Source: Lota lota (Eukaryota; Chordata; Actinopteri; Gadiformes; Lotidae). From it: a stretch of DNA of 64,000 nucleotides. The stretch covers positions 3,388,525-3,452,524 of the forward strand of contig JACYXH010000429.1 in NCBI GenBank assembly GCA_026745465.1, in the 5' to 3' direction. This document shows positions 30,701 to 42,310 of this stretch, piece by piece (position 1 is the stretch's first letter; every line of letters begins with the position of its first letter). A program made the position numbers and the translations under genes. A model generated the notes under the pieces. It did no database searches. It was not told the origin of the DNA and saw only the letters and a program-made list of their open reading frames with translations.

Positions 30701-31833
30701 ACTCCACGAACACGTGCACAAACGCCAACACCCACTTGAAATACATTATCACTGTGTGTGCTTAAAATATCAGTGTGATTTTCCACTAAGGGCCATTTTA
30801 TATACATTTTCCCTGCCTTGAACAAAGTTTCCTAATGGTGTAGAGTAGACAGTGTGTGCTTTAATAACCATCATCTTACCTTTCTTGAGTGCCATTCAGT
30901 GCAATTCCTTTTGGATACCTATCAATAAACATTTTATGAGACTTGAAAATTGCTAGCCACTAAGAGAGTTAAGAAAGTTTTATTTCAATGTAATCATTTA
31001 ATCTTATTGTTGTTTACTTAAAAATATTTCAGAGAACATAAATGGACTAGTATTCATAAGGATGGATTTCCTATGCTTCTAATGTTATACAGTATGTCTA
31101 GTCACTCTGGATATTTTGAACCATATTTTTGTTTGGATGAATTCAAATGAGCAGCGCTTCGTAAGGTGTCATGTAAATGCGAAAGTGCTAAGGCACACAC
31201 TCTAGCAAGGCTCTCAGACTTGCTTAAAGACAAGAGGAAAATGGCTGTTCTAAATCATTAACTGGAAAAGTGTCCACAACAGCTGTCTGAGAGAAAATAA
31301 AGTGGAACCAAACACAATGGTTAATTAACACAAACTGTCCGAGACAGGCTGCATTCTAATTGGCCTGATTCCGCTCGCCCTTGCTTCCTGAATCTTGAGA
31401 TGTTCTCCTTGACCGCCATTGTACTAGCTGTCCCAATAATGCCTTTTATGTACAGCATTGTTAAATACTTGTTGCTGATTGGTCAATAAATTTCCAAGGG
31501 TATGAATTATTTTTCAATAACAAGACACTTTTAACACTTCCAAATCAATAAATCTGCACTACAAATCCACCATTAAAGACAACAGTCAAATACAACTATC
31601 AACCAGATGTTTCCTTGTTAACACAAACAATATGCTCAAATATTTTAATTTCAGCTGATTAAGTGAATACAAAATTATAGTCCTATACATGAAAGTAATT
31701 AATATCTAATAATTGTTGGTAACTGTGTTATAAGCTAAATAAACCAATATATAATGTAAATTAAAATAATGTACCTCGACTTGGCCTGGGCTATATCATC
31801 CCCCCTGTCGTGCAATATTTTCCAATAACAGAA

Positions 31834-31858
31834 CCCCCCCCCCCCCCCCCCCCCCCCC
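31834..31858. repeat. poly-C tract, 25 bp
   Basis: An uninterrupted run of 25 C. Such tracts are prone to i-motif or G-quadruplex formation and to sequencing length error. Confidence 0.95.
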
Positions 31859-32837
31859 ATAATGGTTTATTCCTTGAAGATACTCTGAAGGTTGTGATTG
31901 GCCCAGATAACCAATATACACTTTTAATGACACTGAAGCACCTCATCCGTCTTATTGCCCTTGCTCCTTTCCTCCTTCTCGACCACTAGTTGATACTGCT
32001 CATCATCTCAAGAGTATAGTGAACAAGCAATAGGACGGAGGACTCACGTAAGAAAAAAAGTTGGAACACACCCATAGAGAGAGAAGAAGAAGACCATGGT
32101 AGTATTATAAACCTAGCTTTTTTGAAACATACCAAACAACAAGTTAAAACTGCTGTAGCTTTAACTTTGAAAATACGCAAACGTATTTTCTATATTGGTT
32201 CATACAGTGGTGCTCAGGCAGCCAGAACAGATATTCTCACAGCACATTTCACTCACTCCTAATGGATGGCTATTGCATTTCTAACAAATCTAAAATCTAA
32301 TTTTATCTCTTAAATCTTTAATTATAAAATAAGGCCTGATATGAGAACAGGAGCTGGTATTTACCTGTTACTAAGACATACAACAGTAGTGCAATCAAAG
32401 ACACACACGTTAATTGCATCTTGGCACAAACACTGGACATGAGCGAGACAACAAGTGTTGGGAGTGATAAAAACAAATCTGCCCTTCAGAAAGATTATCA
32501 CCACAGAGTTTAACTAATTAAACACCCTGTAGGATAAACAAGTTCCATTCTAGGGATTAAACAAGCCGTGGGCTCCCAGACAGAACCAGGCTCATGTAAA
32601 TGGTGCATCTTGTAAAAACAGAGGGGTGTCTTCATTGTAACATATTCCAACGGAAGTTATTGGCATGATTGATGACAATCACGCTTGTCAATTAGAACAT
32701 TACCAGGAACCTATGATGTAAATCCCCTCCCCACCACCAAAAAATACAGCATCTCAGTGTGACTTCCCGAACACATCCAGTCAAGTTATTTTCTTTATAT
32801 TCAAGGTGATGCCCTCATGCATCACAAATGAATACAT

Positions 32838-32925
32838 TGCATTACATTACATTAAATAACATACAGTTCCTAAATTTATTTAGCTGATGCTGTTATCCAA
32901 AGCAACAATGCAAGTGTATTGAACC
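32838..32925 (-). mobile_element. SINE 3' tail, minus strand
   Basis: Read on the minus strand it gives TTGCTTTGGATAACAGCATC, then AGCTAAATAAATTTAGG and ends in a TGTAATG-type tail (CATTACATTACATTA on the plus strand). It is the same tail type as 59817-59962. Confidence 0.6.
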
Positions 32926-34965
32926 ATGAAGATACATTCCAGAAATTGCAAGAATCATGAGAGTTCATAAGATTTATAAAATTAGCAAACTGCTTAAAGT
33001 GCTACATTATAGAAAAAAGAGATCAATTATATAATTATTATATATTTTTATATAATAAATAAATGATGTATGACTGGTCTAAGGAAATCAGTTTGAATGA
33101 ATCATACTTTCTTAGTGTTTTTAAAAGACAAAGGGCATTGAGTTGACTCGTGTCAAAAGTCCATGCTCATTTTCTTCTTTATACCCGAGATTAGTGCGGG
33201 TAATTTTTGACTTGGAGGATATTGAAGAAATGGCATTGCATAGCAAAGTACGAGTTTTATGAGTATAAACTACTGATAATGTAGAAAATGGCAAAGAGGA
33301 GCACACTCAATTGTTGTGTATCGATCGCTTCTTCTATTCAGAGAGTCACCGTCGGCAAGGATTGAAGGAGAGGAGAGAGATGTACTGGGTCACAGTGAAA
33401 TAAAACAAAGACCTTGAGGCAAAGATAGAAAGCCAGAGTAACACAGAACCCAATCTCACTTGACTCCACTCTCTTATGTAGGAGATTAGCTTTGAATGGC
33501 ATACAATGCACTTCTATCTTTAAGCCATTGACAACCTAACTATGTGGTGCGGCCGCTCGACTCCATTCTGCAACAGATTCTTTTTAATCTCTATCTCAAT
33601 CACATAACACATCTCTGGGAGGCTGAGGAATTCAAGTCACTGCTGTTTTCTGTGGTAAATATTTAAGCACCTTCTGCTGCATAGATTCCCCCCACCAAGA
33701 AAAATGTATATATTCCATGATGGAATACAAGGTAGATGTGGTAACATCTACAGCTGGTGTAGTTGTCTGTCCAATCGACTCTTTATGTGCAAGGCAACTT
33801 CTTTTGAGATGTTTCTCATAGACAAATATTGAATAATGTACTGTGTTTTTACATGTTTACATTCAAAGAGGGGTAGTGGTGAATGAGAGCTCTCATTCAG
33901 TGTGTGCAAAGGAATCCCAGAGTTGTCTCTCTTCAATGGTATTTTTACGCTTGCACAGTCAGGTTTCTTAATAGGAAATAAGAGGACAATAAAAGTAACG
34001 ATGAGGCATTTCTCTGAGACCCACTGTTTTGTCAGACTTAAATTTCAAAGGAAATGTTCTCCTCAGTGTTAACATTTTATTTTGTGGATCAGAAACACCA
34101 ACTCTTACTCTGAAGAGTTTCAGACGCTAAAGGCCTTTTCTTGCTCAGCACTGGAGCTAATCTGAAGCTAATTAAAAAGCCTAGTCAAAGTGGATAGAAG
34201 TCATAACCATATATTTGCTAACTCATTTTGCCATTGTATTGTGCTACAATAATACAGACTGTCCTAACTGATAGTTAGGACTGCATGCATGTGTTTTAGC
34301 CTTTCTTTAAGAACTTTGATTTAACCCCAAACATTATGTCCAGCATCATTTAGCTGCAAACAGAAGCAATGAATGTCTTTAGTATTTTGGCATTTGTTTA
34401 AAATGCTAGCTATGACATTGGATTGGATGTACAAGGTAGTCGTTAAAGTTTTCTGAATTAAAGTCATTTTTTACCAAGTATTGGCTTTAAGCAGCTTCAA
34501 CAAAGTTTTGTTCCTGCTAAGCTGCCAGGTCTTTGATTTCTTTGTTGGCTGCATTCCAAACACATTATTCTCTGTGTGATGTTCTCGTGATGTACTTAAA
34601 ATCTCAATTATATCACGCTTTACTCTTTTCCCCCCTCCATGTTGTTGTTCTTTTAATTGAGGACATGGAACTGCATGGGCTTAAACCTATACAATGGGCA
34701 GACAATATGCAAACCGTTAGCATTCACCACTACTTGTTTTTTCTATTGTCATTATTTTAAGAGTGGAGGAAGCACTGCTTCTCCCTGTGGTCTTTTACTT
34801 TGAAAATCCCACCCTCCAAAGAGATATAAAGAGCAGCTCCCTTGCCAACCATGCCTATACCAAGTCGATGGAAACAACATATGGTGTCCATGACCATATC
34901 AAGGTAGCCTACGCGTTCCAGTCTCGTCTCCCATGTTCAGAAATGGAATTTAATTGGGAGTCCAC

Positions 34966-34980
34966 CCCCCCCCCCCCCAC

Positions 34981-35046
<66 letters not shown>

Positions 35047-35063
35047 ACCACCACCACCACCAC
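34966..35063. repeat. C run, CA run and CAC trinucleotide tract
   Basis: A C tract is followed by a CA repeat of about 60 bp and then about six CAC units, forming a compound microsatellite. Confidence 0.95.
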
Positions 35064-36390
35064 CTTACCCCTTGGGTGTGGACACCTTGTTTATTTTCTC
35101 ATTGCAGCGCCTCTTTCCAAGGCAACATTCTGTTCAATGATTTAAAATGCACCACAGCACACATTGAACCGACAAAAGCATTCACATGTATTAGGCTTAT
35201 TCTTTATGTGTGGGAGTTTTTTTTCTTTTCCTCTGCTTATTTGGGGAGTTAATTGCGTCCAGATGTGCATGATTGAATTGGGTTCAAGGTTAGGTTAAAG
35301 AAAGTAATGGCAAAGTGGATTGACAGATATCATTTTTTTTTTATATTTCTTACCATTTTAGTAAGTTACCATAGTGAAAAGGTATGGGTATTTTTTCTTT
35401 CAATTATTTTAATTATGAGATTCATAATGTATTTGTATCATTGGATCTTTATTCGTTGATGAAAAACAAATGTCGGCCATGAGTTTCTTATTGAAGTATT
35501 TAAGTCAATTTGGTAGAAAAACCAACAAACACCAGTTGGTGTGCACTATTACCTCGGCTCGCTGTATCGTTGTGTCAGTCCAGATGTATTTTCATAATAA
35601 ATCAACTTTGTGAAAACCCACTTTTAAGTGTTATAGTCCAACTCCTTCAACTAGACCATGGAGTGGGTGTTCAACACTCAAAAAGTGGCAATTAAAATTC
35701 AGAAGAGGGGAGCCACATGATTGCCGCCGAGGTCAAAATAAGTTAATGTAAAGCCATCATGATCTTAAAACCTTTATTTGCGGTACTTGAACCAATCATT
35801 TTTTTGCAGTTCGTAATTTACAACCACAACCAACAGATAATGGTGCTTCCTTCAGCACTGTGATCCCGGACCAGCTGCATGCCGTTCTTCCCTCGCTTGG
35901 CAAGTCAAGTGAAGCTTGTCATATATGGCACATCAATCCCAGGTCCTTCTAACATCATGTCCACTTACACAAAGATATACAAAAAAAAGAAACAAAAACA
36001 GGTATCTTCTCCTCCTCAAATAAACACAAGAGAAACCCAGATAATGTAGCTGGCGGGTGGTGTTTTTGCACCCATCCGAACGATTCAACCCAGGGTTTGT
36101 GTCTGCACTGAACGGCGAAGCCTCAGCCGAGAGCCAGTACAGCTTGAGGGCTTGTGAGCTTTGAGGACAGAGGACAAAATAATCGTCTGGTCCGTCTCCT
36201 AGGGTTCGCAACATCTCTGCTGCAACAAAAGTGTTCACGAACATCTGCAGTGTCTTGTGGAGCTTTACGCCCAGTGTGTGCAGTGGCCGGTCTACTCAAT
36301 TGTCTCTGAATCTCAACCACTATTTCAGTATTGACCCTGAATCAGTTGTAGTTGCGGGCAAATGTAATTTAACGCCAGGTCTTTTTCCTT

Positions 36391-36400
36391 TTTATTTATT
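36391..36400 (-). terminator. candidate gfra4 polyadenylation signal (two overlapping AATAAA)
   Basis: The minus strand reads AATAAATAAA, two overlapping AATAAA hexamers about 520 bp beyond the gfra4 stop codon. It is a reasonable 3' UTR length but unverified. Confidence 0.4.
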
Positions 36401-36794
36401 TTGGTTTTTCTCCGTCTAATACACTATCTGCCGGTAGGAGCTTTGTTTTGATAATACAGATCTCCACAAAGGAAACATCACAGTTTTTCAAATTCAAGTG
36501 ATAATCACACACACACAGCGACACACACACGCTCCGACTTGGGTATCCGTCAGACGTTTTATAAGAACTTAATGTAATAAAAAATGAAATGATATGTTGG
36601 TTGAGAAGCTTGGTGCTGGGTTAGTGGTGGTGCAGTCCTTTACCTCATTTGGCTTTACTTGAATGCAGTAGCAATGTACAAATGTACAGACCGAGCTCCC
36701 TCCCCCTCTCCCCCCTCTCTCCCTCTCTCCCTCTCTCTCTCTTTCTCTCTCTCTTGTCTCTCTTTCGCCCTCTCGCATATGCTGTACATATATT

Positions 36795-36828
<34 letters not shown>

Positions 36829-36917
36829 AGGCCAGAGGTTTCTGTCCTCACTCTCCCATCTGTTTCCTCTCCCTATATCGCTGGCAAGGTTCTTTAGAAA
36901 CCCGGGCTCCGACGGTT

Positions 36918-37082
36918 TCAGTGTCCGTAACTAACCAGATGAGCAAACAGTAGAAGAACACTGGAGGTAGCCCAAGGCCTTGCGCTCAAAGATGAAGAAG
37001 AAGACGAAGAAGAAGAGTACAAGTTTGGGAGGCTGTCAGGGGGTAAGATGGAATGACCTTGCAGCTGTTCATTGTCGATGGC
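36918..37082 (-). CDS. gfra4: gfra4 terminal exon: Ser-rich stalk and GPI-anchor signal
   Basis: The acceptor is cttcttcag with a long pyrimidine tract, phase 0. The 54 codons plus TGA include a run of nine serines from TCT/TCG repeats, then [20 protein letters not shown] as a short hydrophobic tail. Such a tail after small residues is the standard GPI transamidase signal; the cleavage site is probably in the Ser/Ala stretch. Confidence 0.88.
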   Translation of the reverse strand, partial: AIDNEQLQGHSILPPDSLPNLYSSSSSSSSSLSARPWATSSVLLLFAHLVSYGH

Positions 37083-38369
37083 CTGAAGAAGCAGAAGTAA
37101 ACACAAACAAAAATGATGGTAGCTACACAGAGGATGGTACCATACCATTCAAGTGTAGCCTTGAAGGAGCGAAATGAAAGGATTTATGTATGTATAAGAA
37201 ACAAGACAATACCTGTGTGGGCATGATTGTATCCAGAATGTTCTGCATGGTTTCCATGGTTTCGGGAGGGTAAGTGTTGCTCTGTCTCTCTCTGCTCCGC
37301 TGGCCCGGAATGGACGCACTCGATTGGTTGAGAGTTGGCTGATTCAGGTCAGATTCACTTCCAAAAGCTAGGAGGGCATTTCCTGTGTACCGAAACAATG
37401 TTAAATCAAGGGATCAAGCATATATATATTTTATATTTGTTGCTATAGGATCACGTTTTATTCTGTTGAAGGCTCAGCATGAACAGCTCATTTCAATAAG
37501 ACAAGAACATGGTCACAGTGTCTATATCATTTTAATAATTTATTTTTTAAGTTGGTCAAAGGCCCACAAGTTGTGATCGACAACTGGAATTAAATTGACA
37601 ATTGTAACGGTAACCATTTACAATAAGGGTTAATTAATTAAGCATTAATTAACATTAGTTAATGAAGTTATATAGCGTTAGCATAGGGATTGGGGTTAGG
37701 GTAAGGGTTGGTCGGTAATTCTACATATGGGTTAACCCTAACCCTATTAAATAATGTATAAATTATTAAATTAGTTTACATGAACACCATTACCTTAGTT
37801 AACATGAACACCAAACATGATTACTGGACCATTAGCTAACTGTTAGTTAACTGTGGGTTTATTTTTAGTTAATGCTGTTTACTGCATTAAGTAATGTTAA
37901 TTAATAGTTAATTAATGTACCCTTTTGGTAAAGTGTTACCAATTCAACATCCTTTATTTTATCATTTCCTGTATGGTGTTTCTTGTTTAACCTACTAAGC
38001 TATATACATCTTATTTTTGTACATTTTACAGTTAGCAATGATGTCCCCTAAAAGATCTGACACTGCCTCGTCCCCCTCCTCCATTTGTTGAAATGAAAAA
38101 AGATAGTAATGCTTCAACGCCAGCAAAATAGACGTGTTTTCCCTCGTGTTGGCTGGGATGGAGAAATGGATTACTAAGTATTCCCTTCAGGCCTCTAACT
38201 CTGCACCTGCTCCCTGGCAGCCCGCTCACTAGCTCACTGACGGAGCAGCGGCAGTCGCCCAACAACTATGTGACCTCTCTTTGTGTTTTTAAACAGGGGC
38301 CCTAAGGAGAGCCCACACCAAAGATTTAGTTCACCACACACACACACACACACAGACACACAGACACAT

Positions 38370-38432
<63 letters not shown>

Positions 38433-41400
38433 TGCGGGCATATGCACACACACACACACACACACACAGATGCAGGCATGTGCGCACACACATACATGCA
38501 CACACCCACACACATACAGTTCCACAGACTCCAAAAAAATTACATTGCCTGGAAAATGGGTCACAACCAGTCAGCTTATCTCTATGACTGGGTAATGCCA
38601 GAATGCAGGCGAAGCAGTGAGACCAAACATTTAGTTTACCAAAGACACTTACGACACGCATACACACACAAACTCACTGATGAGTCCCTGAACCAAAGAA
38701 AATTGGTCACAACTGCACAAGTGAAATTATTGCCATGACAGGAGTGTAGATTAATGAGGGACACAAATAACAAGCTTGAAAACAATTTAATTAATGGAAC
38801 ACGAGTCAGAGCACTCAAATCATAAGGTAAATATAAAGTAAATAACTATAAACTAAAATAAAATTGGATATAAATAGCAGGCGTTGGGTCACAGTCGATG
38901 AGGTGAATCATTTCTACTTGCTGAGCCGCTGCCCCTGCCAGCCAGTGTTATCATGGTCCAATAATACATTTCCCAACTCCACACCATGAGTAACATAATC
39001 TAGTCTTTGATGTCAAAACAAACAGAAAGACCTATATGATAGTGTTTAAGAATTATTTTAAGAAAACATTTTTTTTTCTGTTTTCTCCTTTTATCATCCT
39101 TGTGTTTAATCACAAAATACGCAATTTCCTCTTTGGCTTGACCTACCTCCTTTGTTGAGCTTACAAGAAAAATAATTGTTTGTCGTTTGTTGATCTTAAA
39201 AGAAAAACGATTTTGACAAAGCCAACGCTGGCCTCAAAATGTCGTGCATGTCATATTCACACATTATAATCTAATTTCTCCATTTTTATTATCCCAGCAG
39301 ACTTTCTATGTTATAGCAGAACGTCTGGGGGGAATGGTACAGAGCAGGGGCTTGAAACCAAAAACTGAAGGGGCGGAGTTACGCTTTGTTTCCTGTCTTA
39401 TTACACTGGGAAATTCATTCAAATGAATTATAAAAATATTTGTAAACAAATGTACACACTTTAGGTAGACTTCAGACATGTGGGATCAAACCCAGTACCT
39501 TTCAGCTGGGAGTGGTACATCCTAACCACTAATAGACCATCTCGCCTCTAGTTATGACTCAAAAATAGAAGCAACATGGCAAACACACTCAAAACAAGAT
39601 ACAACATCACTCAAATACCCAGAACAACCAAACTTTAACTCTCGACTATCTCCACTCAACCCCCTGGTGGATTTAACCCCCCCCCCCCAAAAAAAAACAA
39701 CAACAAGTGGGTGAATTCCTTCAAAGAGGATACACAGACATCCAGTGTGAGACTCACGGAGACAGACGTTGTGGGTGAAGTAGCCCAGGAACTCGCTGCA
39801 TTCGTCTCTCTGGTTCCCCGGTGCGGAGCAGGAGCACCAAGGGGCCACGCTGGACGTTGAGTTGTCCAAGTAGTTGGGGGTCACTGAACTTCCTGCAGGG
39901 GGAAGCAATCGGATCTCAGTCCCTGATAAATATTTAATACATCCTTTTTGAGTTATTACAGGCATGTCATGTGGTGATTGCAATTATTAAATATGTATGG
40001 ACGTTGTAATTTGTGTGTGCATGACCTAATGTGGAAAAAAATGATGATTTTGGTTTCGTTGGTCAGAGTGTTGTGGTGTATTATGTCATAACTTCCGATG
40101 CCCTTTAGCTGCGAATAAGACATGTTCTCTTCTGTGTGGTTTTTTAGGTCACATGGGCTGTTTATTTTTCTTTCTGCTGGCCTTTCCCTCTATCTGACGG
40201 AGTGGAGGTGGGATCTTGAGTGCTTTAATAAATACAAGACAGGAATGGAAATGCCAAGCGTTTGTTTGTGCCGGCAGGGCAGCATTTGAGGATTCTCAGC
40301 TGCATTAAGGGGTTGGGGGGAATTTGCTCATTTCTTTCCCCTCACTGTGGGTAAAATAAATAGCTGCTTGTTTTGTTTTGGACCCAACTCATGGAACAAA
40401 GCGGTGGCGTTTGGTATGGACACTCGACTGGTCATTATGAAGGACTTCTTCCCACACACACACAAATAATACTTCTTTCTACGACTCTTCTGAACGCTCG
40501 GAATGGCTGCGCCCTTGGGGTGTTTTGTTGCAAACTGTGTCTCTGTGAACATCTTTACCTGTTCTGTTTTTAGCTTGAGAGGCTGAGAGCCATATTCAGT
40601 TCACTCACTCTTCAGATGCTCGTGCCTGTATAGGTTTACACGGCATGTATTCATTCATTTATTCTTGACTTCTGTTTCACCCTTCAATCCTCTCAAAATC
40701 CTCTCTCCCTCTCCGACGCCCTATGGACAACACATGCTGCCAAGTATAATTTCCCCCAGGGCTTACACACATGCACACACTCACACATTTCCCACCTTCC
40801 TTGGTTCATGTGTAACGCACCTTCAACTCTCTTGCGCGTACCTACCTATGAGCCCTGTGTAGGCGAGGAGACAGGCTCCGTAGTTGCCTTGCTTACAGCC
40901 ATTTGCAGAAGACTGTGAGGGTTGGCAGTCGTACTGGAACTGCGCCAAACGAGATCTAGGAAAGAAGAGAAAAAAGCAATACATCCACATATTGGGTTAG
41001 CTGGGTCAGCCAACAGAAGGTCGTTATTCAAGGATTCTGCTTTAATAAAACACCGTAGAATAAAACACGGCTGGTCAAGATTGAGAGGGGTGAGGGCTGG
41101 TGATGTGGGCGGGAGTGAAGACTCTAATGTGATAGTGATAGAAAGAGAGTATTGTAATTCAACCCCCCATCCCCAGGTGCTGGATCATTAGCGAAGGCCT
41201 CCAAGTGTAATGGACCCGTGAAAAATAATAGTCGTGACCAGAGATAGCAGAGAGTGATAACTCTGATCCATTTGGCCCTTTATCTGTGCTAAATATTTAA
41301 TGTGTTATTCCAAGAGGCTCTCCAGGGTGTTCTAACCAATGGCGGGAGGAAGCTGCAGGGTAAAACAGAGGGCCATTCTATTGATTGATTGGATGTTTGG

Positions 41401-42266
41401 TTGGTTTCAAAAGGCCATAATACTAGACAACTATAACTCAATATGTAATTCCATGTAAATTCACGACACGAGGAATAGTCGAGAAGACTTGAACACAGTT
41501 TTATTTTGGCTGATTTGACCTGTCAAGGGAAATAATTGAACCAGGCCCCTTAAAGCCAAAGGACATTAAGAATTACAATTATATTAGAACAATCTGTTAC
41601 CCTCGCCCAACCTATACCAATCTGCGACATTGCATAACCCCTTTTATCTGGCTTACTGAGGAATCACTATAATATCCCTTGCTTAAATTGAGAACAAGGG
41701 ATCCAAGGCTTTCCCGCCCCCTCACCTGCACACATAGTCCGCCTTGCAGATCCGCATCTGCGTGAGGCAGCTGGGCCGGTCGGCGCCTTCGTAGGAACAC
41801 CCGGGCACGATGGTCTGCCGCCGGCGTTCCGCGCACGCCGTGTCCGTGCACGGGCAGAAGAGCAGCTCGTGGGTGTAGTCGCCGGGCACGCGGTCGAAGA
41901 AGCGGCGCAGCGCCTTGTTGCACTTGGAGCGGTTGCACAGGCCCGACTTGGCAGACGGCTTGATGCACGCCGACACGTACTCGGTGCGTAGCTTCTGGCA
42001 CAGGTCATCCACGTTGCACGCCTTGGCCGCATCCAGACAACGGTTCACGGTCGCCATGCCAACTTCGGAGTCTGTGACGAAGGCAAGATAAAGGTTGAAG
42101 GAGAGACAGATGGGGGGAGAGAGAGAGGATATATTTAGGGGGAAGAAAGAAAAACGAATACTGTCGTCATCTAGGTCACAGATGATGTTGTCTTCTTCTT
42201 GTTTTTATACTGATGAGGTTATTTCATTCTGTTGGAGTGGCTGACATGTTTTTTCGTACAGACAAT

Positions 42267-42310
<44 letters not shown>

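Noticed and set aside
38335-38515. Regularly spaced repeats that might suggest a CRISPR-like array
   Set aside because: This is an interrupted CA microsatellite in vertebrate DNA; no unique spacers.
39475-39550. Possible functional tRNA gene (A- and B-box matches)
   Set aside because: No cloverleaf stems could be drawn and the context is that of a SINE head.
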